Assembly: GCF_013359945.1 (NCBI RefSeq)
Contig: NZ_JABWCS010000209.1
Coordinates: forward strand, 1-64,000
Direction: 5' to 3'
Length of the DNA stretch: 64,000 bases
From: Paenibacillus agri
Lineage (GTDB): Bacteria; Bacillota; Bacilli; Paenibacillales; Paenibacillaceae
This document shows, one piece after another, positions 43,827-52,045 of this stretch. Numbering within the stretch: the first letter of the stretch is position 1; every line of letters starts with the position of its first letter. Under the pieces are notes generated by a model, which made no database searches, was not told the origin of the DNA, and saw only the letters and a program-made list of their open reading frames with translations. Both the position numbers and the translations under genes were made by a program.

Positions 43827-44297
43827 TTGAAAGAAAACTTACACCCCGGCATTGCCACGCTATACGAAAATCGGCTGCTTCGGACGGAGCTGGAATGCGA
43901 GCGGTTTGACCGTGCGCTGGAGGGTCTTGCTGGGGATACAGAGGACCGAATCATTCATGAGATTTTCAAAGTGTTCGATGATGAAACGGAGCAAGAGGAA
44001 GTCATGTTCAGCCTTGTTCATTTTGTGGAGAGCTACCAGACGGAGATGTATCTGACCCAGCTGCTGGAGTCGCTGCCTGCCATGCTGGAACCGGCCCGGG
44101 ATTGGGCGATTGTGCTGAATAAAAGAATCTTAGAGGATGAATTCTGCCGCAGTGAATACGCTGATATCGCTTCAGGGATGTCCCCACAGATCAAGCGGGT
44201 GCTGTCTTTTTTGCTGGAGGAAATCAAAGAAGACCGCCCCAAGTTATTCGAGCGGCATGTGAACGAGATTCTGGGGAAAATCTCCCGCTCCGGATAG
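43827..44297 (+). CDS. Imm30-like immunity family protein
   Basis: 156 residues, acidic and all-helical. The pattern RFDRALEGLAGDTEDRIIHE, FKVFDDETEQEEVMFSLVHF, LLESLPAMLEPARDWAIVLN matches what I know of the Imm30 (immunity 30) family, which protects cells from polymorphic toxins. The start is TTG at 43827 with AAGGAG 11 nt upstream. No toxin or secretion gene is adjacent, so it is an orphan immunity gene or has another role. The assignment is by motif memory only. Confidence 0.6.
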   Translation: MKENLHPGIATLYENRLLRTELECERFDRALEGLAGDTEDRIIHEIFKVFDDETEQEEVMFSLVHFVESYQTEMYLTQLLESLPAMLEPARDWAIVLNKRILEDEFCRSEYADIASGMSPQIKRVLSFLLEEIKEDRPKLFERHVNEILGKISRSG

Positions 44298-44311
44298 AGC
44301 GGGACACTGGC

Positions 44312-44413
44312 TCAGTGCAGGAGCAGTCCCGCAGCCAACGTGATCAGGACTACTGCTGCAATAAACAGGCTGGTTCCTGCTAAATAGATTTTGGAGAGCA
44401 GGATCGAAATCAT
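44312..44413 (-). CDS. possible small membrane protein, 33 aa
   Basis: ATG ORF encoding 33 residues, starting MISILLSKIYLAGTSL, and almost wholly hydrophobic (one membrane helix). It lies 40 bp after the AraC regulator on the same strand and could be its last operon member. The Shine-Dalgarno is weak (GCGGT), so this is a candidate only. Confidence 0.35.
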   Translation of the reverse strand: MISILLSKIYLAGTSLFIAAVVLITLAAGLLLH

Positions 44414-44453
44414 ATTCAGACCGCTATGGCACTCCCTTTTCCCAACAATCCAG

Positions 44454-45335
44454 CTACGATTCAAAATTCAGGTTCACTGGCTCCAGCGGCAGGCCATCTT
44501 CCGCAGATTCGTCAGTCGTGGGTGTCTTGGCGTCTACAACTTCAAAGCGATACTCGTCACTCCAGGCCTTTCCAGCACCACTCAGCAGTATGCCAAATGC
44601 AATTCCATGGGCCTCCTGCGGAATATCCAGGACCACCTGATATTGGTTCCAATCCCTGGAGCCCTTGATAGGGCGACTTTGCATATTATCGAATTTAAGC
44701 ATTTCTCCACCTTTACCGTCCACTCTCATCCATAATCCAGCCCAATCCTTAATGTTCTCCGCTTTGACAAAAGCCGTCAGCTTGAGACGTTTACCCAGGT
44801 AAGCCTGTGCGCTGAACATTTGCATTAAGGTAACGAATCCGGTAGCGGCGGAATGGGCGGATTGAAGCAGTGCCGAGGCTTTCCCTGTATGCACTTCCGA
44901 TTGGTCCACGGACACCTTGTAGCTGTCGCTATTTTGTCCTGTCACGGTCCAGCCCTGCAGCGCCTTGTCTTTAGCCATTGTATTTCCTCCTTTGATGAGT
45001 TCTCTGGAATAGGTTCGATATTGGCCGGGAGTTAGTCGATATTCCTTTTTGAATGCCCGGGTGAAGGCCTCCTGGGATTGAAAACGATATTCCAGAGCGA
45101 TGTCTAAAATCCGTTTGTCACTGTAGATTAGCTCACTTGCCGCTTTGGCCAACCGTCTTCTGCGGATATAACCAGCAACAGTGCTACCTACAGCCGCATT
45201 GAAGATTCTGTAGAAATGCTGTGGCGAAAAGATGATGTGCTGCGATACCTCGCGCAGGGATACCCCTTCCGTCAGATTCTTCTCAATATACTCCAGCGAT
45301 TTCTTCACCGCCCTGGAATGCCCTTTGTCTCTCAT
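44454..45335 (-). CDS. AraC-family regulator with C-terminal beta-sandwich domain
   Basis: 293 residues. Unusually, the AraC DNA-binding domain is N-terminal (about 10-110; GVSLREVSQHIIFSPQHFYRI and the second helix pair FQSQEAFTRAFKKEYRLTPGQYR). A C-terminal domain of about 160 residues (WTVTGQNSDSYKVSVD to YRFEVVDAK) looks like a galactose-binding or CBM-like beta sandwich. This type is common in Bacillales and may sense a sugar or small molecule. A linker Met (MAKDKALQGW) could start a shorter second product. Confidence 0.85.
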   Translation of the reverse strand: MRDKGHSRAVKKSLEYIEKNLTEGVSLREVSQHIIFSPQHFYRIFNAAVGSTVAGYIRRRRLAKAASELIYSDKRILDIALEYRFQSQEAFTRAFKKEYRLTPGQYRTYSRELIKGGNTMAKDKALQGWTVTGQNSDSYKVSVDQSEVHTGKASALLQSAHSAATGFVTLMQMFSAQAYLGKRLKLTAFVKAENIKDWAGLWMRVDGKGGEMLKFDNMQSRPIKGSRDWNQYQVVLDIPQEAHGIAFGILLSGAGKAWSDEYRFEVVDAKTPTTDESAEDGLPLEPVNLNFES

Positions 45336-45509
45336 GGGTGTGCTCCCTCCCTTGTCTATAAATTATCATAACGGCGTTTGGGAAATTTGACTTTTTATCT
45401 CAAATTAGAGGATTTACAGTTTTTCTTTGTGTGCATCATTTCGGATCAGATGATATATTGTAGATTGTCTGTTTTACGGCATAAGAAGGATTAAACGAAG
45501 GTGAATTCA

Positions 45510-47846
45510 TTGAACAAGCTCTTATTTCATAATATCCCCTTAGGCGTTTCCGGGGAACGTATTCCGCAGGCGGCTGTCGCCTCTGCGATGACCAGCAAGG
45601 AGTTGGTCAAGCCCGGCGAATCGGATGCAGGTTATTTTCGCAGACTGGAACAGGGTGGCATTCACCTGAACAAGCCGCAAATAGCGGCCGTCCGGCATCA
45701 TCTTGGACCGCTGTTGACCCTGGCCGGAGCTGGTTCCGGCAAAACCTCAGTGCTGATCGCCAGAACCGGTTATCTGCTGTCTGTGCGTGGTGTTACCGCA
45801 AGCCAGCTGCTGCTGCTGACTTTTTCGAACAAGGCGGCGGCAGAAATGCGAGAGCGGATCGCTCTGCTGCCGGGTGTGAACGAAAGTGATGTCTCGCGGC
45901 TGCAAGCCCGGACCTTCCACTCGTTCTTCCTGTATTTCCTGCGCAGACAGGGATTGCAACAGGAGATTTTTAGCGAAACACGCCGTCAACATATTCTGCT
46001 GAAACAAATCATGCGCGAGCTCGGATTACCCAAGGATGCTTATCCGCCAGAAACACTGTTGACCGTGCTCTCCACCTGCAAAATGAATATGGGCACCGTG
46101 GAAGATCTGCCGGAGTCCACCATCGCCGAGCAAGAGATGAAGGCTGTCCTCCGCCTCTACGAGCAATGGAAGACTGATCATTTTAAAATCGATTTCGACG
46201 ATGTACTGCTGATCGCCTACCAAATGCTGAAGGACCGCCCCCGGCTGTTGAGTGATCTCCAGGAGCGGTTTCATTATGTGATGGTGGACGAGTTCCAGGA
46301 TACCAACGCTCTGCAATACGAATTGGTTAAAATGATTGCCCAGCCCCGGAACAACCTGATGGTTGTCGGGGACGATGACCAGACGATCTACTCTTTTAAC
46401 GGTGCCCGCAGCGAGTTCATTCTGGAATTCGAGAAGCTGTATCCTGGCGCTAAGGTTATTACGCTGGATATCAACTACCGCTCCGGCCCGGCTATCGTCG
46501 GACTTGGCAATGGGATTATCCGCCATAACCAGCGGCGGCGTTCCAAGACCCTGCAAGCCGCCAGAGGCACCGGCAGCCAGCCGCGGTATCTGCGTCCGCA
46601 AACAGCGGATGAGGAAGCGGAGCAGATGGTGGATTTCATCGTCAGCGAGGTAGAAGCCGGAAGGCGGGAGTACCGTGATTTTGCCATGCTCTACCGGGCT
46701 TCCAGCAGCAACCGGGCTTTGCTTGAATTATTGTTGCTCCGCGACATCCCGTATATCGATTATGGCGAAGGCCAATTGCTCTATGAGCATTGGCTCATCT
46801 CGCCGGTGGTCGACCATTTGCGGCTATCGCTGAACCGGCGCAATTTTGCCGCCATTGAGAACATCCTCCCCACCCTGTACATGAATCGGGAAAAAGGGAT
46901 GGACCACATCCGCCGCATGGAAGCCATACAGCCGAAGCAAGGCCCGCTGATCCATCTGCTGTCCCTGCCAGGGATGGAGGATTTCAAGGCCGTCAAGCTG
47001 CGGGAGCGGCTGGATCTGATTCGCGGACTGCGGGAGCAGATTCCGGTACTAGCGATTCGGCAGATCCGCAAACAATTCTATGATTATTTCATCGAAGCCA
47101 ATGAACGACATCAAGCTACTCTGCACCGGGAGACGCTAAAAGAAATGCTGGATGAACTGGAAGCCTCGGCAGAGCGGTTTGACAGCATCCAGACATTCAT
47201 TGATTTCATAGACAACGTGACCGAACGGAACGAACACAGCCGCCAATCCGGACTTAAGGAACAAGGAGACCGGATTGCGCTGATGACCATTCACAAGTCC
47301 AAAGGACTGGAGTTCCCGGTCGTATTCCTGATCGGAGCCTCCGAAGGCATCCTGCCGCACAGCTCGGCACTGGAGGCTGACCGGCTCAAGGATCGCAAAT
47401 CCGTGGCCGGGAGCAGTAGCGCCGCTGCCGCCGGGCTGGCCCTAGCGGCGCTTGAGGAAGAGCGGCGACTAGCCTACGTCGCCGTGACAAGGGCTCGGGA
47501 GGAGCTGTTCATCAGCTCCCCGGCCCGGCACAGAGGCAAAAAAGCGGACGTCTCGCGCTTCATGCTGTCCGCTTTCCGCTCGGCGGCTGCCACAGCCGCA
47601 GCCCCCGGGTCCACGCGGCCGGGCTCCGGGCACCGCAGCGCCGCCGTCGTCACGGCCAAGGCGCTGCCGGCCGCCAGAGCTACGACCGGCCGGACCCACA
47701 CCGTGCCGGTGTGGAACTGCACCGGCGCGTCCTGCCCCGGCTGGACGCGCATGAAGGCAGGCGGGGCCGAGGACCATCTGGCCTCCAAGCCCTGCCCGCT
47801 ATGTAACTCACCGATGGAGAAGAGCACCCGGGTTGTCCCGGTATAG
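45510..47846 (+). CDS. UvrD/Rep-type ATP-dependent DNA helicase (YjcD-like)
   Basis: 778 residues of superfamily 1. Motifs are complete: the Q motif (LNKPQIAAV), Walker A LAGAGSGKT, DEFQDTN, GDDDQTIYSFNGA, INYRSG, MTIHKSKGLEFPVVFL, and VAVTRAREELFI. The C-terminal 90 residues are of low complexity (Ala/Arg/Gly-rich), followed by a Cys-rich end (WNCTGASCPGW ... CPLCNSPM) that may bind zinc. TTG at 45510 is favoured because AAGGTGA ends 5 nt upstream; GTG at 45501 is the alternative. It probably acts in repair or recombination. The 3' end of the gene is markedly GC-rich. Confidence 0.9.
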   Translation: MNKLLFHNIPLGVSGERIPQAAVASAMTSKELVKPGESDAGYFRRLEQGGIHLNKPQIAAVRHHLGPLLTLAGAGSGKTSVLIARTGYLLSVRGVTASQLLLLTFSNKAAAEMRERIALLPGVNESDVSRLQARTFHSFFLYFLRRQGLQQEIFSETRRQHILLKQIMRELGLPKDAYPPETLLTVLSTCKMNMGTVEDLPESTIAEQEMKAVLRLYEQWKTDHFKIDFDDVLLIAYQMLKDRPRLLSDLQERFHYVMVDEFQDTNALQYELVKMIAQPRNNLMVVGDDDQTIYSFNGARSEFILEFEKLYPGAKVITLDINYRSGPAIVGLGNGIIRHNQRRRSKTLQAARGTGSQPRYLRPQTADEEAEQMVDFIVSEVEAGRREYRDFAMLYRASSSNRALLELLLLRDIPYIDYGEGQLLYEHWLISPVVDHLRLSLNRRNFAAIENILPTLYMNREKGMDHIRRMEAIQPKQGPLIHLLSLPGMEDFKAVKLRERLDLIRGLREQIPVLAIRQIRKQFYDYFIEANERHQATLHRETLKEMLDELEASAERFDSIQTFIDFIDNVTERNEHSRQSGLKEQGDRIALMTIHKSKGLEFPVVFLIGASEGILPHSSALEADRLKDRKSVAGSSSAAAAGLALAALEEERRLAYVAVTRAREELFISSPARHRGKKADVSRFMLSAFRSAAATAAAPGSTRPGSGHRSAAVVTAKALPAARATTGRTHTVPVWNCTGASCPGWTRMKAGGAEDHLASKPCPLCNSPMEKSTRVVPV

Positions 47847-48036
47847 AGGGACATATGTAGATATAGTCTAGTCGAGCAGTAGAGCCTTTAGATGAGCTTG
47901 AGAGAGTGTAAGAGGGAAGAGTAACGCAAACACGTTGAAGGAAGGGTTAGGCTGCAGCAAGTTTGATACAACGTAGTTGGCTAGAAAAACATGAGCTTGA
48001 GATGACGGAGAGGTTTTTTTATGAGTTGGGCTCGAT

Positions 48037-48300
48037 CTGTTGCGGAGTAACTTATATAGTGTGGCTGAGTCAGCTTATCGCAGATTAACTAGTATCGTGT
48101 GGCTGAACTCGTCCTATCGCTAAGTAGCTAGTATTGGTTGGCTGACTCATACTGTTGCAGAGTAACTAGGTTTGTGTGGTTGGACTCATACTGTCGCGAG
48201 AGTAACTTATATTGTGTGGGTGTGATTAGCCTGTCGGAGTAACTAGCACTCTGTAGTTCGTCTCATTCCATTGCGTAGTTGCTACTTGTTGCATGAACCA
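48037..48300 (+). repeat. degenerate tandem repeat, about 39-bp unit, 6-7 copies
   Basis: A unit close to CTGTTGCAGAGTAACTAGT (first half) plus TTGTGTGGCTGACTCATA (second half) recurs every 37-40 bp from 48037 to about 48300, with many substitutions. In-frame stops in the unit argue against coding. Confidence 0.75.
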
Positions 48301-48317
48301 AAGAGTAGTCACCAGCA

Positions 48318-48573
48318 TTAACAGGAAAAACTCCCGTTAATTCGCCGATTTTCTTCATTAGCCCAGAATTAACTGGAAAAACTCCAGTTAATTCTTCGGA
48401 AGAAGGCTAAATTGGGGCTTAGCCCACAATTTAACAGGATTATATCCTGTTAATACATTCGTGTTGCTGATTTAAGCCAGAATTAACAGGAGAAATTCCT
48501 GCTAATTTTCTGGCATTCCGATGGCAGGAACAATCCCTTCTAACCTTCCAACAGCAGGAGGAATTCCGGTGAA
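48318..48573 (+). repeat. array of short palindromic (REP-like) elements, 4 clear plus 2 decayed
   Basis: Four 23-bp hairpin units of the form TTAACnGGA-loop-TCCnGTTAA lie at 48318-48340, 48369-48391, 48431-48453 and 48483-48505. Two weaker copies are at about 48523-48543 and 48551-48573. Compensating changes keep the stems: AACAGGA/TCCTGTT in one and AACTGGA/TCCAGTT in another. Spacing is 28-62 bp. The units decay from left to right. Confidence 0.8.
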
Positions 48574-48672
48574 TCGTCTAAGATTCCGACACTACCTCGC
48601 TACCGTGTAAGCTAAACTATCCATTCAAGTCTGCTATATTCCCTGATTCAGCCTTCTATATCGCCGGAATCT

Positions 48673-48700
48673 AAAAAACGACCCTCACCGGTCGTTTTTT
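48673..48700 (-). terminator. intrinsic terminator of the DUF6953 gene
   Basis: AAAAAACGACC (48673-48683) and GGTCGTTTTTT (48690-48700) are perfect inverted copies with a 6-nt loop, directly at the stop codon. It is symmetric, so it can work both ways. Confidence 0.85.
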
Positions 48701-48936
48701 TAGGTCCAAGCCCAGAGGAATCCGTCGCGGTCCCAGGCGATCCTGCCGCCGTGGAGCTTGCGGAAGGCTTTTTTCACTTCTTTGGATAGCGAGGCATTAC
48801 CGTTCTCATTCACAAATACAAATTCTTCGCCGAAATTCGTCTTCACATATTCAATCGCCGCCGTCTGATAAAGGGTTCCGGTGAAACGGATCTCCTTAAC
48901 CATCCACTCAGCGACATCCTGAGCAGTTACTTCCAC
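48700..48936 (-). CDS. DUF6953-like small protein
   Basis: 78 residues. The first half has a helix-turn pattern (TAQDVAEWMVKEIRFTGTLY), and the end resembles a winged fold with HGGRIAWDRDGFLWAW, rich in Trp. I recall this as the DUF6953 family of Firmicutes; function is unknown. The start is GTG with AAAGGGG about 8 nt upstream. A hexanucleotide microsatellite lies 34-84 bp before the start, in the promoter or leader, and a terminator overlaps the stop. It stands alone in a gene-poor stretch. Confidence 0.7.
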   Translation of the reverse strand: MEVTAQDVAEWMVKEIRFTGTLYQTAAIEYVKTNFGEEFVFVNENGNASLSKEVKKAFRKLHGGRIAWDRDGFLWAWT

Positions 48937-48969
48937 AGTTTACGCCCCTTTCCTTAATCCATATCATTT

Positions 48970-49020
48970 ACTCATACTCATACTCATACTCATACTCATA
49001 CTCATACTCATACTCATACT
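48970..49020. repeat. hexanucleotide microsatellite (ACTCAT), 8.5 copies
   Basis: ACTCAT is repeated perfectly 8.5 times. On the minus strand it reads ATGAGT repeats just upstream of the DUF6953 gene. Copy-number change would alter promoter or leader length in steps of 6 bp. Confidence 0.95.
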
Positions 49021-49057
49021 CCACTATTCTGTGCGACATTCATTATAACACACAAAT

Positions 49058-49094
49058 CCCCCCAGCCCGGACAAGGGGTCCGAAGCTGGGGGGG
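49058..49094. repeat. G/C-rich nested hairpin
   Basis: CCCCCCAGC (49058-49066) pairs with GCTGGGGGG (49085-49093), and CGGAC/GTCCG pairs inside. No T tract follows. The rest of the gap to 49299 is a pyrimidine-rich tract without a gene. Confidence 0.6.
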
Positions 49095-49299
49095 AGAGAG
49101 TAGCTCACGTTACAATGTGCTAAATGTCTGGGCGGTGCTAATTCATTTCAGGCTACCGGGAGCGCTCGTTTAACGGAAAGTGCGGCCTCATCCAACGTAA
49201 CCTTTCTCTCTTCCTAGCCTCCGAACCTCTCTACACTCTCGAAGGTCCTTCTCCTAGCCCCTGGCCCCTACACGCACCGCTCACCACCAGCGCTCACCC

Positions 49300-50166
49300 T
49301 CACACTACCTCCTCCGCCTCACGGCTTACCGCAGCCGGAACCATAGGCGGTAGACCCTCAGTGCTCATAGCAGCCGCAGGCATAAGGCCCAGGCAGTGGC
49401 ACATTAAGGGCGCAAGGCGAAGCTGGGGCAGCGCTTGAACCTCTTTTTCCGGGGACAGTACGGTTTCGCCAAAAGTATACAGGGGGACATGCCGCTCTGC
49501 AGGCGAGACGCCGCCATGAAAGCCATTCGCGTTCATGCCGTGGTCGGCAGTGACCAGGATTTTGTAGCCCTCGTTCATCCAGATTGGCAGCATCGTAGCC
49601 AGCAATCCATCGGCTTGGCGCACAGCTAATTCGTATTCCTTGCTCTCCCCGCCATAGCGGTGGCCCGCATCGTCAATATTCATGGAGTGAACGTAGAGAA
49701 AATGGGGATCGAACGCCCCGCGCAAGTACTCGGCATCTGCAAACACATGGCTGTCAGGGTATTGGTCCTCGAAGTAGAAGCTGCCATGCTGAATCGGGCG
49801 CAGCACGTTGTGCTGGTGGCGGTCGGTTATCGGGTTGAACGGGGATGAGCTGTACAGCTCACTGACCCAGTGATAGGCGGCTGCGGCTGTACGAAGATTC
49901 GCAGCTACCGCCAAATGGAAGACACTCTGCTCCTTGCTGGGCCTGTTGATATGGTTGGCCGTGATACCATTTCTGACCACAGGTGTGCCAGTAAGCAGCA
50001 CCTCGTAGAGCGGCCGTGACAAGCTGGGTAATTCCGACTGTACCCGGTAGCACGACATGACTCCCTGCTCCACCAGATGCTCCATGTAGCCCAAATACTT
50101 TCGAGCCGCATCATACCGAAGTCCATCCAATACAACCACAATCAGCTTGTTAGTGATCTCACTCAT
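49300..50166 (-). CDS. alkaline-phosphatase-superfamily hydrolase linked to an ABC importer
   Basis: 288 residues of the nucleotide pyrophosphatase/phosphodiesterase type: VVVLDGLRYDAARKY (metal Asp), a Ser nucleophile region (LPSLSRPLYEVLLTGTP), MNIDDAGHRYGG (metal Asp/His) and LVTADHGMNANGFHGG. There is no signal peptide, so it works in the cytoplasm. It is the last gene of an operon with a binding-protein-dependent importer, so it probably hydrolyses the imported compound, perhaps a phosphonate or a phosphate ester. Phosphonoacetate hydrolases belong to this superfamily, but the substrate is inference. Confidence 0.82.
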   Translation of the reverse strand: MSEITNKLIVVVLDGLRYDAARKYLGYMEHLVEQGVMSCYRVQSELPSLSRPLYEVLLTGTPVVRNGITANHINRPSKEQSVFHLAVAANLRTAAAAYHWVSELYSSSPFNPITDRHQHNVLRPIQHGSFYFEDQYPDSHVFADAEYLRGAFDPHFLYVHSMNIDDAGHRYGGESKEYELAVRQADGLLATMLPIWMNEGYKILVTADHGMNANGFHGGVSPAERHVPLYTFGETVLSPEKEVQALPQLRLAPLMCHCLGLMPAAAMSTEGLPPMVPAAVSREAEEVV

Positions 50167-50204
50167 TTTTGTCCCGCCCTTCCTGAATCAGAGAATGGAT
50201 GATT

Positions 50205-51248
50205 CTAAGCGCCTTCCCGCTCCAAATGTCGGAGCTGTGCCGGGTCCAGCACCAGTGTGACCTGATCCTGTTCCCGCAGCCGCAACCAACTTCCGTCGTT
50301 CAGCACGTCTACTGTCAGGCGAATGCCGGAGGCTTCGGCTGTGCAGCGGATGATATTCCCCAGCATCGATACCGAATGAATGCTGGCGTCCAGCAGGATC
50401 CGGCCCTCTTCTTCGGCCGCAGCAGCCTCCCCAGCCTTAAGCAGCGTAATCGCTTCAGGGCGTAGAGCGAAGCTGTCCGCCGAGCTGTCTACCCGGCCGA
50501 ATAGTTTCAGCGCCTCTGGCCTAGTAAACACGTTGTAGCTGCCCATGAACCGCGCCACGAATTCGGTACGCGGCGCCGTGTACAGCCCTTCAGGTGAATC
50601 ATCCTGAATAATCCGTCCGCCCTTCATGACGCACACTCGGTCAGACACAATCAGCGCCTCTTCCTGGTCATGGGTGACGAACAAGGTCGTCATGCCAAGA
50701 CGCTTCTGAATCTCGCGGATTTCGGTCCGCAGATTTTTACGGATCTTGGCATCCAGCGCACTGAGCGGTTCGTCCAGAAGCAGCACCTTGGGCTGTACAG
50801 CCAGCGAACGGGCCAGCGCGATCCGCTGCTGCTGTCCACCGGACAGCGACTGCGGATATACGTCCCGCTTCTCTTCAAGGTCTACCAGGGCCAGCAGCTC
50901 TTCGCTGCGGGTACGTTGGGCCGCCTTGGACATCCCGCGCATTTTCATCCCGTATTCAACATTCTGGCCCACGGTCAGGTTGGGAAATAACGCATACGAC
51001 TGGAACACCATGCCCACCTCCCGGTCCCGGGGTGGCTGGCGGGTAACGTCCTTTTGCGCCAGCATAATGCTGCCGCCATCCAGTTCTGTCAGGCCGGCTA
51101 TGCAGCGCAGCAGGGTGCTTTTTCCGCAGCCGGAGGGTCCAAGCAAGGTCACAAGCTCCCCCTCACGGATCTCCAGATCCACATTGTCCAGGACACAGGC
51201 GTCCCCGAATAATTTGCGCACACCTTGCAGCTTCAAATAATCATTCAT
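50205..51248 (-). CDS. ABC transporter ATP-binding protein (PotA/FbpC/PhnT-like)
   Basis: 347 residues. Walker A GPSGCGKST, the Q loop VFQSYALFP, signature LSGGQQQRIALARSL, Walker B VLLLDEPLSALD and the switch His FVTHDQEEAL are intact. A C-terminal TOBE-type domain (about 240-340) follows, as in importers of polyamines, iron or phosphonates. It overlaps the upstream permease gene by 4 bp, so it is translationally coupled. The phosphatase-superfamily gene follows after 38 bp. Confidence 0.9.
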   Translation of the reverse strand: MNDYLKLQGVRKLFGDACVLDNVDLEIREGELVTLLGPSGCGKSTLLRCIAGLTELDGGSIMLAQKDVTRQPPRDREVGMVFQSYALFPNLTVGQNVEYGMKMRGMSKAAQRTRSEELLALVDLEEKRDVYPQSLSGGQQQRIALARSLAVQPKVLLLDEPLSALDAKIRKNLRTEIREIQKRLGMTTLFVTHDQEEALIVSDRVCVMKGGRIIQDDSPEGLYTAPRTEFVARFMGSYNVFTRPEALKLFGRVDSSADSFALRPEAITLLKAGEAAAAEEEGRILLDASIHSVSMLGNIIRCTAEASGIRLTVDVLNDGSWLRLREQDQVTLVLDPAQLRHLEREGA

Positions 51249-52045
51249 CCGCGAACGCCTCCCATCTTTTTACCCAGCTTCATTAGCACCATGGATAGCA
51301 CCAAAATAAACACAAAGTACGAAATCGCAATCGCACTGGCCAAATGCCCGCTCTCGCCAACCCGCTTATACAAGTAAATCTGGATCGTCTGGATATGTCC
51401 GCCAACCAGCATATTCGTCAGTACAAACTCACCGAACAGCACCGAGAAGGACAGTAAGGCAGAGACCATTACACCCGGCCAGATATTAGGGAGAATCACA
51501 TTCATAAAAGCCTGCCGGCGGCGGGCACCGAGCAGCTCAGCGGCCTGCAACAGCTCGGCAGCGGAGACGGTCAACAGACTGTTGCGGATGCCCTGATACA
51601 TGTACGGAAGAATAACCACAAAATAAGCGCCAACCAGTAGGTAAGAAGTCCCTGCGATATTCAGCGGTCCGGAAGAATAGGTACGAATAAGACCCACCGC
51701 CGCCACAACACCGGGAACCGCATACGGTAGAACGACAATACCCTTCATCAAGCTCTCCCAGCGCGGAAAATACATCGTAATTACGAACACCGCTGGCAGC
51801 ATAACCACCAGACTGACTACCACGCTGATGAGACACAGATACAACGAAGTCCAAAGCGCCTCCATGAAGCGCAGGTCCTGAAACATCTGTATAAACCAGT
51901 CGAAGGTCCATGCACGAGGTAGCAAGCTATTCTGCCAATCCTGCGCAAAAGCATACAATCCCGTAGCCAGCAGCGGCACGAGCAGATATACCATCAGGAG
52001 CAAGATCAGTACACGGGGAGCAAGCCCCGCTTTGCGGGTATTCAT
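51245..52045 (-). CDS. ABC transporter permease (second)
   Basis: 266 residues with six predicted membrane helices. The cytoplasmic EAA-type loop is AELLQAAELLGARRRQAFMNVILPNIWPGV. It is of the PotC/FbpB kind and pairs with the first permease gene. Its start overlaps the stop of that gene by 4 bp, and its own stop overlaps the start of the ATPase gene by 4 bp. Confidence 0.9.
   Translation of the reverse strand: MNTRKAGLAPRVLILLLMVYLLVPLLATGLYAFAQDWQNSLLPRAWTFDWFIQMFQDLRFMEALWTSLYLCLISVVVSLVVMLPAVFVITMYFPRWESLMKGIVVLPYAVPGVVAAVGLIRTYSSGPLNIAGTSYLLVGAYFVVILPYMYQGIRNSLLTVSAAELLQAAELLGARRRQAFMNVILPNIWPGVMVSALLSFSVLFGEFVLTNMLVGGHIQTIQIYLYKRVGESGHLASAIAISYFVFILVLSMVLMKLGKKMGGVRG

Noticed and set aside
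40568..43954. 96-codon N-terminal extension of the hybrid kinase
   Set aside because: ATG 43666 has a good ribosome site and starts a membrane helix; the extension crosses the promoter region and overlaps the Imm30-like gene on the other strand.
48318..48573. CRISPR array
   Set aside because: The repeats are short hairpins with irregular 28-62-bp spacing and progressive decay, spacers are partly similar to each other, and no cas genes are present.
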